64,000 nt of DNA. It comes from Chinchilla lanigera (taxonomy: Eukaryota; Chordata; Mammalia; Rodentia; Chinchillidae). Of this stretch, positions 1-13,970 are shown in pieces. The number at the start of each line of letters is the position of its first letter. Position 1 is the first letter of the stretch. The position numbers and the translations under genes were made by a program. The DNA lies in contig NW_004955463.1 of assembly GCF_000276665.1 (NCBI RefSeq), positions 8,982,816 to 9,046,815 on the forward strand. Direction: 5' to 3'. Below the pieces are notes generated by a model that did no database searches, was not told where the DNA came from, and was given only the letters and a program-made list of their open reading frames with translations.

Positions 1-1182
1 GAGCTTAGTCCAAGCTACAAGAATCATTGATACAGTAGTTTTAATTCTCTCTTTAGAATAATAAAACCTCAATTTCTTGATAGAAATTTAAAATGGCTTG
101 AAGTCCAACCCTCCTCCACCTCACTGCAGTGAGTCTCTCTGAAGAACATTTCATCTATATATCTATATCTGTATTGATTTCAGTCTATGCTTCTGTAGTT
201 ACAAGGCGGTGCCCTACCTATGGAGGCTAAACTTTCTGTCTTTGACTAAGTCTACAAATGTATTCAGTTGAAAATTGTATTCCTATAGCCTACATTAATT
301 GAACTCAATTTGTACCTCTTAAAGATGTAAACATCCCACCTGTTTGACTTTGATGCACAAAACCAACCTTACTTCCCTAGATTCCTCTGCAACAGATACT
401 AGTTTCATCTGTCTTTTTCAGGTGGGGAAACTGAGGCTCCTCACTGAGAAGCTCTGTCTTCCAAACCAGTTCCATTTTGCCAGTGCTCCTTCTAATCTCT
501 TCTGTCTGAAGACCAGCTCCTATACTGGCTGAGTCTGATCTTTCTAAGCAGAAAATGGGTATGAAGATCAAGCTGTTGAACCACTACAAGCACCTCATTT
601 GGGGGACCTGGTAGCAGGGTTAGCAGCATAATTTGAAGAGTTGCCTCTATGTCTCTCCGTCTTCCTTTTGTCACGTAGCACTCATGAATTACCCTCTGCT
701 CTATATGTTTATGTTGAGCGCATAACATTGCTCTTGCAAATTTAACCTGATTTGGGGTCTTCAGATGCTTTTACCTCCACATTGTAGTAATATTTATTAA
801 AAAGAATATTATTGAAAAACCAACTCCAATAATTTGTACAGACCCATCCCTGGACCTCTGACACCCAAAAGAACCCTTCCCTGACGGTGTTTATTGACAG
901 GGTTGTTATTACACTTCAACCTGAACTATGAGCCTCTCAAAAGACAAAGAAAGGGGCAAAGGCATGTGTCTGTGTGTTGGAGGTAGGGAGTTAGCTCGAA
1001 GTGAGTCGGAAGCTTCCTCTACCTGATTCAGTTCAATCATAAAAGAAATAGAGTGGAAATCTCTGAGGTATAGCAACAGTGTAGTGCTGTATTTCCAATC
1101 TTTCTGCCAATTTGATAAAATTAGTTTCAGAACTGAATGAAAAAATATAGCCTCATGGCTTTTTTCTCATGACGTGCATGCG

Positions 1183-1185
<3 letters not shown>

Positions 1186-1217
<32 letters not shown>
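1186..1217. repeat. (TG)n microsatellite
   Basis: An uninterrupted GT run of about 32 bases follows GACGTGCATGCGCTC. Confidence 0.97.
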
Positions 1218-1218
<1 letters not shown>

Positions 1219-1421
1219 TGATAGAGACAGTGACAGAGTAACTGTATATTTCCTTCGCAAAGGAATTACTTGTTAATATAAATATGTCCGCAGATATTGC
1301 ATGGTCGTATTTATTCCCAAACATACTACTTAAAGGAAATCCAAATTTAGTTGGATTTGAAGTTGCTAAATCTGGCAGTCTTGCTTTCCAGTGGGGCTTG
1401 CCAGCCTGTGACTATTTCTTG

Positions 1422-1497
1422 CAGTACTGAGGATCAAACCAAGAAGTGGCACGTGCTAGAAAAGCACTCTAGCACTGAGCCTACCACAGCCCTAGCC
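1422..1497 (-). mobile_element. Degenerate ID-type SINE
   Basis: The + strand reads CAGTACTGAGGATCAAACC ... AGCACTGAGC ... CCCTAGCC, a diverged reverse complement of the ID/tRNA-Ala-derived core (box B region first, then the GGGGCTGGGG start). Confidence 0.6.
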
Positions 1498-2934
1498 TCT
1501 GCATCTTGATCCACTAAAAAAACTATATTTTTGCTCCTAAAAGGTGAAACTCCTGCCTTGACAGGCTGTCTCTGACACTTTATGAAATGATTAACATTGA
1601 TTATTAAATGGAAGCATCTCATCTATTGTGTAACCTGTAGTGCCAGGAGGCTGGGACATAACTGAAGGGCCAGCATCTAGGATTTTCCTTTTATTTGCTG
1701 CAACTTGGTCAGGCAGATGGTTTAACAACAAGCTCAGGAGTAGAATGAACCAAAAGGCCAGGGAAAAGTATAAATAAAGGAGTGTGGTCCAAGCCAGGAA
1801 TATCAACTCCGTTATTAAAAGCTTTAAATTTTGGGCTATAAAGTAGCAGACAAACAGGATTTTTTAAGGAATCCAGACTTGTATGAGATGATAGCGTGTA
1901 GGATAGGAGAACAGTAGCTAGATTTTAAGCCACAGAGGGGGGATAGACATCCATGCATTCTGAAGGACACAAATATATTTCAGGGGAATTTGTTTAAAAA
2001 AAAAAGTTGATCTAGCAAAATGAGATGAAGGTAAAATTTATTTCAGACCAAAATTTAGATGCCTACACCAGCTTCACAAATATCAAGTCTTTATCTCCAA
2101 GGATTCTGAGCTGGTAGTGGGAAAGGAGGAACAAAAGTTTATGATTGTCATGGAGAAAGAAACCCCTCTTTGTTCAAAACTTCAGGGAAGATCTTCAAAT
2201 GTTAACTAAATATTAAGTAGATCAGATGGAGGCATAGATTATTTGAATATTATATATATTTTCTCATTTGTCTTTCTCTACTAGATAAATGGGACTTGTA
2301 AATAACTATGTAGGCCAACAACCAGAATGAATATTACATATCTTTTTTATTTTATCTGAGACACCCAATAAGAGAGGTAGAACAGTCCAATAAAATAGGT
2401 TTGGCATGATGCTGGGGGAAAAGATTTCACCTGTATGGGTAATGGTCATTTAGCTTTCTTTTTTTAAAAAATTAAACTTGAAAATTGAGAACTTAAGAAG
2501 TGCATAAATGTTTGTGTAATATTTTCCAAGACTGCACAATTATGCAAGGATGTTTTGGAAAAATTTGGCCAATATTTTCACTTAGGAATGTTCATCTCTA
2601 ATTATGACAAACATTGCACATACTCAAAAGATTTTTTTTAAAAAAATCGTTTGTAAAATTCTGTGAGTCCTGGAAGTCATAAGGATGGAATGGTGAATTT
2701 CTTTCAAAATGTCAGATTTTCTTATATAATATTTGATCAACTATTTTTTGCACTGATAAACTTTCATCCAGTTGATTCAGCATCAAAATTAAATCCTGTG
2801 GTATAGGATTTCAGCAGAAAGAAGGTTTTGGAATGAATCTTTTCATTTCTGTATAGATAAATGCTGTTTAATTATCAGAATGAATATAATTTCAGTTATT
2901 TAGTAAGTTTACAAAAGTTCATCATGAAACCAGA

Positions 2935-2935
2935 T

Positions 2936-2987
<52 letters not shown>

Positions 2988-2989
2988 TC
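2935..2989. repeat. (TTTC)n microsatellite
   Basis: About 13 near-perfect TTTC units. Confidence 0.97.
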
Positions 2990-4449
2990 ATTTCATTTTA
3001 TTCTGAACAAGTAAAAACCAATCCATATGGAAAATAATTTTTCAGTAAAATATATTTTGCACTTGAACGCGGTACTTATTTAGCACTTGATAAATGAAAC
3101 AATTCAGATGAGAGTAATTCATAACTAATTATTAGAAACAGCAGACTTGCCATTCTGTTTCTATACCAAACAAATGCATTGCTTTATATACATTGAGTTG
3201 AAGTAGTAAGAAAATATTACCCCAAATCAGTGGTAATAATGTCTTAGGGTGAGAAAATTGTCTTAGGGTGACTTCAAAGCTAAATTCACATTCAAGTCTT
3301 TGGCTATCCTCTTGAGAGGAGGTTAAAATAGAAAAATTCACTATAGCAAAGTGCTTTTTCTAAATTATGTTCAGAGCAATTTAGAGAAGAAAAGATTAGA
3401 ACATGTTTCAGTCAAACTTGATGTGAAATAAACTGTTACCATGAACTATTCAGGCTGTGACCCACAGTTGTATCTCATGGCTAAAAGTACTTAAATTCAT
3501 ATGAATGGATTTCCATATTAAATACCAAACTAATTTCATTTTGAATTTCCCATCAAAATACTTTTATAAAAAGACTTTAAGTACAACTGTGTCTTTCAAG
3601 CCATATGCTCTCCAAAGAAACAAATAAAAATATCTAATTTGTTCATAATACTGTTTTTTTTAAAGAAAGAATGCAGTTTTTGTTAAAGTACGTTGTTGCT
3701 GCAACTTGCTGTCAGAAAATTGGGCTTTTACACTAAATAATACTAGCACAAGCTTAAAAATAAGACTCTTTATACTGGTAATTATTTTTCTGCCCTCAGT
3801 AAGAAAGAAATAGGTGGAAACATCCCCCTTCCCTGACTTCTGTCCACCCCAACTAGAAATATTTCAATTTTTTAAGATACAGGAATGTGTTTTAAATAAA
3901 ATAGTCTTCAGTACCATAGGTAATCTGTAAAACCTAGAAACATAGTGATAGTAGTTGTAAAAAAACACTAAAAGTTACATCACTCTCATTATACTTACAG
4001 ATTCCTAATTAAGCATTCATTTCCTAATTTATATTATCTTGTCAGGATGGGCAGTGAGGTTAGTGATGTTAGTAAGTGTTCTTGTATCTGCTTCCAAGAC
4101 AGCAGATCACTTGCCTCTGAAAGCAAATAAAAATAATGAATAGAAGGAAATAGCTCTTTGTCTTATCATTAATGTAATCCTGTTATTGAGTAGCCTTTGA
4201 ACTACAGAAATCAGAGGTCTTGGAGTCAGACTTTACATGAAGAATTCTTAATTCAGGTACATGAAATATCTATGAATTGGATTCATAAAAAGGGGCCTAT
4301 GAAACCACAAAACTGTATGCTAGTATTTAATTTCCAAATACAAACAAAAATCCATAGATTTCCCCAGATTCTAGAGGGAGTCTTTGGCATTCAAAATAAG
4401 AACCACCATTGAAAAAGACTCAAAAATTTGAGTAGTATCTTGGAAAAAG

Positions 4450-4610
4450 GAGCTGAGTTTGAATTTGGACTCTGCTGTTTGTCATCTGTAGGACTTTGGC
4501 AAACTCTGTAATCTCTCTAAGGATGTTGTTTATCTTCTGATAAGTGGGGGGAAATAATGTAGAACTTACAGGTTAGTGAAAGAGCTCAATGAGATCATAT
4601 GTATTTTTTC
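4450..4610 (+). mobile_element. MIR SINE relic
   Basis: The segment GAATTTGGACTCTGCTG ... GTAGGACTTTGGCAAACTCT ... AGAGCTCAATGAGATCATAT follows the layout of the MIR core and 3' part, diverged. Confidence 0.5.
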
Positions 4611-5720
4611 CTCGGCACATGAAGTCACACAGTAATTGTTATTTCCTTTCCCTCTGTGTCTATCTCGGAGATAACTGAAATGGCTGGCTAGAGCATCTCA
4701 GCGCTAACCTGATATTTCCTTCTCTGTTGCTCCTTACCAAGGGTGGGCACATCTAACCCTGACTGCAAGAGGAATCAGGACTCCTGGGCAGCTTTCACTT
4801 TCAGATCTTTATAGTGGAAATCAACCATGTTAACTGTAGTATGGCCCAGAGTGACACTTGACATTTACATATTTTTTTCAAAGTAATTTAAGTTATTGCT
4901 TTTTGTTTTTGTTATGGAAAAAAAATACAGGAATGTTCAGTGTTCTCTGAGTTGAAGCTGCCCCCTTTGGCCTTCAAAGCTTTTCTCAAGGACATTAAAC
5001 ACTCTTCCTAATTACTTTCTATTGATTTCTCGATATTTCTGCTCAATCCTGACTATTTTTAGGAAACAAAGGATGCTAAGCTAAAAATGTTAATGGAGCA
5101 TTTGAAAGTACAAGGCTCAATATTTTAGCTACGGGTCTTGCACATAATCATGGGGTAAAAAACAAAACTCTATAAGATTTTTGCTTAAGATTTGGTATAC
5201 TCAGCTCAATAAAAAATAGTAACTTTTAAATAGAGAATAGGCCAATGAGAATTAAATACGTTATTTGTGCACTATGCATTTTTATTCCAAGTTTGCAGTC
5301 ATTTGCCTTTAGCACATATTTCCTGTGTGCCACCCTCTGCTGTATAGCATTGTTGTTAGGGATAAATACATAAAATAAATCTGATTAGATGTCTTTACAA
5401 GCAACCCAACCCAGAGAAAGAAGTCTTATGTTAGCTATTCTAAAGCAGCCATTTTTGTAAGAGTTGCTCATTTAAATTACTTGGCAATCAAAATTTAACT
5501 GTCAGTTATGGAGTGTTACCACAAAGCCCATTTTATGTAGCTTCTTATAGATAACTTATATGTTATTTGAAAAAAGAGGCTGGTGAGCAGAGTCAAAATA
5601 AGAAACCTACTATCAAATATTTTTGGTTTTTGTTTTGTTTTTTTTTTTGCCAAGGAGGCAGACTCTTGCCTTTCAAAGTCCCATTGTGTCAACTGCTATG
5701 TAACCTCAGACAAGTGGTTT

Positions 5721-5831
5721 TGTTTTTTTTTTTTTTTTTTTTTTTTGGTTGTTTTCCGGTACCAGGAATCAAACTCACCACCTTGCGGTTGCCAGGCAGG
5801 CACTATGCAGCTAAGCTAAATCCTCAGCCCC
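5721..5831 (-). mobile_element. ID-type SINE
   Basis: A T run on the + strand (the A-tail) is followed by GGTACCAGGAATCAAACTCA, TTGCCAGGCAGG and TCCTCAGCCCC. This is the reverse complement of the ID consensus seen at 21,588. Confidence 0.85.
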
Positions 5832-6779
5832 TAACATCAAATATCACTAAAGATAAATTTAATTTTTTATAATTATCTGTACCTCTTATGAAAATGCCTT
5901 TTTTTCCCCTTTTGCCTTTTTCTTTGTTATATAAAATCAATTCTTCAAGTCTCTAGTGGTATTAATTTTGCATTGAGGTCAATCAAAGATCATATGCAAA
6001 TATTAAATATTGCACAGGCATCATAACTAAATTTAACATTTCCTTTGGGGTAGTCCCTGCTACAGAAGTCTCCAAAGATGTTTATAGCTCAGCATATTTA
6101 TATTGGTACATGCATCTCTATGTATATTCATTTCTCTGGCTTTGGCTTCATAAAGAAGTAGTTTTCCTAACTTCAAAATCATTACTAAATAACAATTATT
6201 TTCCTAAGAATATTTTTTGAAAAGGAGGATGAGGATAATTTGATTAGAGGTTAAAGGGAATCCAGGATGACATTCCAGCACTCCGTGGTCACGTCTCTGA
6301 AATTCTGATAACTTTGATAATTTACACTAAACTACTCAGGATTGGGTTTTAAAAGCTTAAAAGAAAAAAACTAACCACGTTATTGTAAAACAGGTACCAG
6401 AATACTAGATAATGTGAACTGAGCATTTTCTCTGACTTAAGACTAAAATAGCACCGATTTGACTCACATTAGCCTCCCACCTTCTGCTAAGAATGCATAA
6501 CCTAGAAGTAATATTTTAAGTCCCATCCCCTGACAATACAGTTTGCAAACACAGGGAAAGATTCAGCAAGTGATACTTTCTGAAAGGCAGAACAGTATGA
6601 CTTCTGTAGTTGCCTGCAGAGAGGATGTGAGGATTTTGTTTGTTTCTTTCTTTCTTTGCCCCTTTATTTTTAACTACAAGGGTGTGTATGTCCTTCTGAA
6701 ATGAGGGAGTCATGAGCCAGAATACTTTGTTGAAGCTGTTCTGGGTCTTGCCTGCTTTGGATTCCTCTTCATTGTACTG

Positions 6780-6925
6780 AGAACACGAACCTGTCCTTTA
6801 ACCTCTTTCCACCTCATTTCCTACAGGAAGTGTTACCTATTTTGCGGCGTTCTTGTGAGAACTGAAAGTCTCAAAGATGCTTCCATTTCTGGCACATTGT
6901 AGATATATAATGAACATTAGTTTTT
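6780..6925 (+). mobile_element. MIR SINE relic
   Basis: AACCTCTTTCCACCTCATTT, TTGTGAGAACTGAAAG and CTGGCACATTGTAGATATAT follow the 3' half of MIR in order. Confidence 0.5.
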
Positions 6926-7900
6926 TTTTTCCCTTGGGAATTTTCCTGTCATCACTATATAAATGACTTTTAAATTTTATCTGCACTTATTCATCCTCCA
7001 AGAGAAAAAAAGGCAGGGAGTGGAGAAGCAGAATGAATAGAAGAAAGAGATGTATCTTTACAATGTATGGCTGACACTATCAGTGACTGGTACCTGTTGG
7101 TGTAGGTGAATATGATTTCTACTTCAAAATATAGTAATACTATAGAGAATAATTGTCCTGCTCTGAAGCTTTGCTGTTATACTACACTGTGAAGCTGTAC
7201 AGCAATAAAAAAGAAAGAGGTACATAAAAACCAAATAGCAAATCCAGAGAACATCTCCATTTTTCCAGTCACAAAATAGCTCCCATCTTTATATCTTATT
7301 TCTGTGCTTTCCTTTTGACCTAACTGGAAGCTTCCTCATGAACAGAGCATGGTAGATAGAATGCCTAGTTGAAATGAGAGTTTTGAGCGTACTGACAGTA
7401 CTTTTTGATATTGTACTCTCAGTTTCCTAGAATATGGCTTGTGGTGGCTCATATCCTAAAAATATGAACTATTGGGAATGAGTAGATCTGTTTCTTATCT
7501 AATGATAAAAGGCAGCATACAGGTATTATACTCTCAGAAAGATGACACTGCTCTTCAGATTCACACTAAGTTGGATATTGGGCAACAGACTGTATCCCAG
7601 TAAGTAGTGAGCCTTTCATGGCCCTTTTCCTTCTTGTGTTCTCTTGGATGCCAGTGACCTGGATGGCTTAGTCCCTCACACTTTGTTGAAACCACATCTG
7701 AAGCATTATTTTCTACACATCAATTCCAGCACGTCAGAGAAATAATGGAGTCTTTCTGGTGTTCATGTCAATCACTGGTAATGACAATAGATTCATTAAT
7801 AATGACTCATTTAAAATTAATTTCCATTTGGATGGTACCTACAGGGAAAATCTCCCATAAAGAGTCTAGTAGCCTTTTATGGAATGATAAGAAATTTTAT

Positions 7901-7934
7901 TTGTTGTTGTTGTTGCTGTTGTTGTTGTTGTTGG
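7901..7934. repeat. (TTG)n microsatellite
   Basis: About eleven TTG units with one GCT interruption. Confidence 0.9.
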
Positions 7935-9635
7935 CTTTTAATAAGAAGTAGGGCGTGAGAGAAGGATAAGGGGGAATCTAGTATTCACTTTTTGGCAGAA
8001 ACATTTTTACCTTATTTGTCATCAATTGTAGCTGAGCCTTCAGGGTACATTCTCTGGTTGTTTTGATTATAAAATGTCCTGATCACTTCTAGGATAGTTC
8101 TGACTAAACCTCCAGTGCCACCTCCGATGCATCTTATAATTCCTGATGGCTATGATGGATTCCTTCTGCCTAGACCTCTGCTCCTGGTGGTTCTCTGGTC
8201 TAAATACAGTTGGTACTTTGTTCTGACCTCATGTTATACCTTGTCAGAGTTTCTTGTGAAATAGAGCAGAAGTTTTATTAATGTGAACATATCTCTTAGC
8301 GCTTAGAATTAGATCATTCTGACTTCTTTCTTGGGGCTGCTGAAGTGGTGAGCATTGCTGTCTAGACCCTGGAATGCTTGTCTCACAAGTCGGAAGACCA
8401 CAGGACTCAATTGCTGAGTCCAGGAAGGCCAGTCCCCTTCTCTCTTTTGATCTTTCTATATACGCTTAGGTTACCTGTCACTTACGTGATTCAGCAGCAT
8501 AGATCACACTGCCCTTCAGCAGATTAAATTTTATTAGATTTTTTCAACTAAGTTGCTCCTTGTTGCTGTGATGCTATTATAAATCTACATAGGAAACTCC
8601 AGCTTCACATCACAGTTTGAAGCTAACCGTTCCCATTTGCAACAGCTTCTAGTCTGCCAGTGCAAGGAAAGCTGCATTCAACATGAAGGATCAAATTAAA
8701 GAAAGTAACCATCCCTGCCCTCAAAAATTCTTCTAGTTGGAGTAAACCTTCCTCTGTGAAACTACCTTTAGAGCCTGCAAGATGTTACAGCCTCATTTAA
8801 CTTGTGAAGCTGTCACACTAGACCTTCCTAAGTGAACTGAACTTCAGGTTTTTTGTCTAGTTCCCAAGAAGTACCAGGCTTTTGCAAAGCAAACATCTCT
8901 CATCCCTCTCCCCTTCCCAAGAAATCCAGCATCAGACTAATTTTTTTAAATCACTGATATATATTTTTAAGAATGTATGTGCCCAGCATTTTCTGTGGCT
9001 GTTACTATGGGTTTGCAAATGCCTTGTTCTGGTTTTAGAAGTATTTTGATACTGTCCATTCATCTATAATTTGCATTCTATCCCAGTGTTCTGCTTGTTC
9101 ACTGTTATATGAATCATTTCCAAATAAAATAATTCACAATGAAATGGTCTCCTGATCCTGAAAACAAATATACAAGCAAAAAAAGGAAAAGGAACTTATG
9201 AACAGTATGGCCATCTGGGTGCTTGCAGACCTGAGTTTGACCAAGGATAAAATTTTGTTGTATAAAATGTTAAAAAATCATTATATGTTTTAGTGGTATT
9301 AACAAATGAATGAATATATATTTCGTCTGCTTAAAATTATTTTGTCTCTAATTGAACTAATATCAGATATTGAGAATTAAACCAGCAATAAGTCTAGGAA
9401 ACAAAATGGTAAGAAAATTAATGGATTATCTGGGTACTGTCCTACCTGTACAAAAAGGGTTTTGATTACAGGAGTGATGAGATATAGTTAGGGCAAAGTA
9501 GCCTGTGTTTTTATTTACCAATGAATCTTTGAGTTCTTTCCATTTCCTCAACAAAAAAGGCAGAATAAAAGTTAGCCTGTCATTCAGTGGTGACAGAGTA
9601 CAGGTTGATTTTTCCAGGAAAGGAAAGCCATTCTT

Positions 9636-9637
<2 letters not shown>

Positions 9638-9679
<42 letters not shown>

Positions 9680-9724
9680 GCACACACACACACACACACA
9701 CGCATGCACACACAGGCACACACC
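9638..9724. repeat. (CA)n microsatellite
   Basis: About 87 bases of CA units broken by CGCG, CGCATG and AGG interruptions. The open frames across it are low-complexity. Confidence 0.97.
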
Positions 9725-11075
9725 CAGATACAGAGTACTCTAGCAAGTGGGGGGTTAGTAGATCTGTCGTGTGGCTGTGCTATACCTGTGTATCCATTTG
9801 ATAGAGTCTGCTGACCATTTTATAAAGGCATTTATAAAGGGATAAAGAAGAATTGCTGAATTCTTATAACATCTATCTGTCTGGCAAATGAGATTCTTTT
9901 GTATTATCACATCTAATTCCTGGGACCTGTGTGACTTCTATAGAACAATGACTTGAGTAACTTCTCTGTAGAACAAGGACTTATGTAGCTTCCCTGAGGT
10001 CTTCAGACTTCGAGAAGAATTTGAGCATTGGAACACTGGCTGTATAACCTATGCTTAGGTGCAGGGAGAAGGTTCAAAAAAGATCTTCTTGTCCTTGATA
10101 AATATTAAAAGATAATTGCTCACCTCTGGTTCAATATTCAACACACCAAAAGGTGTGAAATTAAGATAAATCTACAACCTTTTCAATAAAAAAATATACT
10201 GTATTTTAAATTTTTCTAGAAATAAAGATTTCTTAAGGAAAAAAAAAACAGGAATAAACCAGATCTTAGAGACAGAGCTCTGGTTTCTTTTTCTTAGTAG
10301 TGTCTTGTTTTTCTGGTAAGGCTTTGTTTTCCACTTAGAACCCAACCCTGCCTGTTATCTGTGGTCTTCTCTCCATGGGGTTTAAAAATGGGAGGAAAAT
10401 AGGTGTGTAGTTCGTGCACCTCTCTCTTCAGTATGGTCGTCACTGGATTCTGTGGTTCTGTAATTGGAACATTCCATACTAGTGTCTCCTGGGCCTCTGT
10501 GTGCTGAACTAGAAATGGAGATTCCTAATAAGACATATCTTTTGTATTATTGCAAAGTATTTTGTAATATTTTTGAATAAATGACAGATCTCAAGTGAAA
10601 GCTTTAGACTCTTCTGTACAAACTGTATGGAAATATAAGGAATGAAATTGGAAAAATGGGCATAGCCTGGGATTTGGTTCTGAATGCTTTGAGTATTAGG
10701 CAGCTGGATAGAACTGTAGTTCCCACATATGTGCAGAATGACCATGCTCCTCTCTTTGCCACTGGTTTTCAGGTCCGTACTAGAGTCTTTAACCTCATGG
10801 ATGGAAAGAACAAAGACCTGTACTAAACTCATGCTTTCAGCATCTACAGAAATAGTTAGGTTTTAAAAGGAAAGGGGGAAGACCTCAGTCATTTTGAGGT
10901 ACTTTCCCCTAGGAGATGGAAGTGGTCTGTTAGTGTATATACATAGATAGAGTGCTACTAGGAAACACTAATTATAAATAATTATAACCAAGGTCCACTA
11001 TATGGACCTTTTTCCCTGTTCCAGGCATCACAGGAATGTAGTGAGGCAAACTGACCTCGGTCTGCCTTTCTTTTT

Positions 11076-11092
11076 ATGGCGTGCTTCGCCAT
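11076..11092. other. Short inverted repeat
   Basis: ATGGCG-TGCTT-CGCCAT is a perfect 6-base stem with a 5-base loop, flanked by T-rich stretches (TTTCTTTTT before, CCCTTTTT after). No function is assigned. Confidence 0.5.
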
Positions 11093-12384
11093 GCCCTTTT
11101 TCAGTTCAGCTGTAACCAAGATGACTTACATCAGGGTTTTTTGCCTACTTACTGAATGGCACATACACAACAGCAAGGCCAGATGATGATCATAAGACAC
11201 TGAACACATGGCTCCACTTGTTACAAACTGTGTAGTGTGATAAAGGAGTTCAACGTGTGTACCATTTGTTTCCTTTCTACTGTACAAAGGTTAGTGCCAA
11301 GAATAGAAAAACAGGTGCCAGGTAGGTTAAAGGCTCGCAAATTTCTCAAAACCAATAAACTCAAAAAGTCCAAGGTTTCAGGGAAGCCTTCTTGAGGCAT
11401 GAAGTAGTCAATTATTCAATCATTTCAGCCTGTTCCCAGAAAGACACAGGATTTACCTGTAATATTGTATTTCTTCCCCATTGACCTAAAATGTGTATTC
11501 TCTTTGGAGAAATAAGACCTGTTGTAAACTAAATATTATTAGGCTGACTAGTTCTTTAAGGGGCAGGATAATAATGAAATAATTTTCTTGAGATGAGGCA
11601 TTGAAAATAGTAAGTTTTCCGGAAATCCTGTTTCATTCCTGCTCAGGACACTTGTGCAATTTCAATACAATATTGAAAAAAGTGAGAGCTCCACGGGTAC
11701 TTGGTTATGAAGAATTTGGACTGGGAATCTGAACACTGTAATACACATTTAGTAACACACTGTATTATAGGGAGGGGTGCTTTGCTGCTCTGCTCATGAA
11801 CCTGGGAACGAGGAGCCCCTGGGAATTGTGGGAAAATGTGTGGACCGAAATTAGCCAAATGTTACCGAGCAAGATTCACGTGCACCGACAAGCTTTTACT
11901 ACTTCATTTCTCTGTATGCAGCAACCTTTGGCCTCTGTGAGGAGAATGTTGTGCTTGTGGAAACAGAAACTGGCTATTTATGTCCACAGCCGTCACACAA
12001 ACACAGAATTGCAGTCATTTGGCTAAATGGTATGTAGCAGTGTGCAAGCCCAGGTTTTAGAGAGGTGTAATTGGAGCTGCAAGGACAACATTATAAGGAA
12101 TATTATTCAGGCTTCTTGCCTACAGAGCCACTGTTCAAAGAGGCTTGGCTCAAACAGAAAATACTTGGAGGATTGTGTCTGTGCTTCCTGGAACCATTTT
12201 TGTGACATTTTTTATGGAAGCCATTGGATGTAAATCACTGAAAGTTTAAATTACTTAAAATATTCATCAGAAATAATTTTCGGTCATGAAGGTATTTCCA
12301 TAATACATAGAAATGTCACTTTCTTAATTATCAATGTAATGAACTCATCATTTGAGACCAACTCTGGTACCATCTTTGTGTGTG

Positions 12385-12462
12385 TATCTGCACTCAGGAA
12401 CAAATCCAGGCACTGGGTTATGCTAAGCACACTTTACCAATAAACTATACCTCCAGCCTCAG
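12385..12462 (-). mobile_element. Degenerate ID-type SINE
   Basis: GCACTCAGGAACAAATCCAG ... GCTAAGCACACTTTACCA ... ATACCTCCAGCCTC is a diverged reverse-complement ID core. Confidence 0.6.
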
Positions 12463-12899
12463 TGTTATCTGTTCTTAATTGAATAGCAACCAGCTATGGA
12501 ATAGTCAAACCAGGAAAGCCACAGTGGTCTGGTGGTGGCTGTACCAGTGAGTATTGTATATTGAGAGTGGACCTCAGTTCCTGTGTCTGTTAATATGGGG
12601 GATGCTTCCTTGACAGTGTAAGAAATGCGAATGTGTGTGTTAGGCACTTTGAATGCCTTCGAAAGAGATGCAATGCGAGGTGTGAAGACTCCAGCATGTA
12701 GTTCCTACATAATTTTAATGTGTATAAATACAAAGTAGTGTTATTTCTTGATTATAACCACCATTCTTTCCCATTATTTTGCTAGTTTGACCACTCTTTC
12801 TCTCTCATGTAGACCTTTGAGATAATTTCTTCCCTGGTCTCCTCATGTCTACTTTCTCCCCTTCCAAAAGATAAGGAATAGATCATTAATTTTCTTAAT

Positions 12900-13180
12900 T
12901 ATAGCCCTGCTCAAAAGCCTGTCTCCATGGTCTACATATTAAGCAGTCATTGCAGCCAGGACTATCAAGGGCCTCGCTGATACCAATGCCTTATTATTTT
13001 ATGGCTTCATTAATGATCTCAGCGATAATCCACGTCCTAGTTAAACTGAACTGCTAGCTTTCATTGAACAATGACTTCCCTTTTCCTGCACCCACAAATT
13101 TATTTGGTTTCCCCTTTAACATAGCATCTTCTCACACAGCCAAAGGCCTGACTGACTCACTTAATATATCAACCCTTTAA
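12900..13180 (+). mobile_element. L2-like LINE relic
   Basis: CTCAAAAGCCTGTCTCCATG ... GACTATCAAGGGCCTCG ... CTTCCCTTTTCCTGCACCCA resembles the 3' region of L2 (CTCAAAAACCTCCAATGGCT type) by recollection. Confidence 0.4.
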
Positions 13181-13249
13181 AAATATTTCCTGTTCTGCCC
13201 TTTTATTGTTGGATAGCTGCTTGAAAAACATTGATTAATTCTTTTTGTT

Positions 13250-13470
13250 GCTGCAGTGAATATTGCATTATTTCATTGCAACATTGTTTGATATTGGTAT
13301 GCAATCATGTCATCTTCAAATGATGATACTTTTTCTCCTCACTTCATAGTTATATCAGAGTTTTGCTTAATCTCTGCCTTTTTGCATTGGTTAGAATTTT
13401 TAGATAAATGTTACATAATGATAGTGACAGTAAACATCCTTTGCTTGTTCTCAACATTGACAGATCCCCC
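13250..13470 (-). mobile_element. L1 ORF2 fragment
   Basis: The + strand (TCATGTCATCTTCAAATGAT ... CTCTGCCTTTTTGCATTGGT ... AACATCCTTTGCTTGTTCTC) matches the reverse complement of the 3' part of L1 ORF2. It is diverged, with no intact frame. Confidence 0.6.
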
Positions 13471-13599
13471 ACTCCTGTACCAGATTGTGGTACTAAATAT
13501 AATTTAGGTTGTTGGACAGGACTAGGTATTTTTAGGTGACAGTGTTTCATTCTAATGCTACTTTATAAAGACATGATTCAAAACTTCTGATACCAATAT

Positions 13600-13970
13600 T
13601 TGGTTGTATTTTTAAATTTTAAACACATATCAAAGCACAAACTTGAACATATCGTATATGTAACATACATTTAATATGTAAAAGAAACATGATAATAGAA
13701 TAGTACAATAAGTGCCCATTATCCACTTCAGCAATTATCCATTTTGTTTCATCTTGATCTCAGTCACTCCCTTCCCCTTTTACAATTTTGTTGCATTTCC
13801 CAAACAAGCTAATCGTTTAATGCGTATATATTTCAGTGTGTATCTCTAAAGGACAAAGAATATTCTATTTCTAAGCATAACTATGAGACATTTAACACAC
13901 ACAAGAATTCATGATAATCTCCTAGAATTATTTAGACAGTGATCATATTGCCTCTTACAAAAAAACTTAG
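13600..13970. mobile_element. Ancient dispersed repeat, probably LINE-derived
   Basis: GTACAATAAGTGCCCATTAT, TTCAGCAATTATCCATTTTG and CAGTGTGTATCTCTAAAGGA resemble a widespread old mammalian repeat. Family and orientation are not certain. Confidence 0.35.

Noticed and set aside
9505..9814. His/Thr-rich open frames across the CA repeat
   Set aside because: They are translations of a (CA)n microsatellite.
11076..11092. ATGGCG/CGCCAT hairpin as a functional structure
   Set aside because: A six-base stem is expected by chance in 64 kb. Nothing around it suggests a function.
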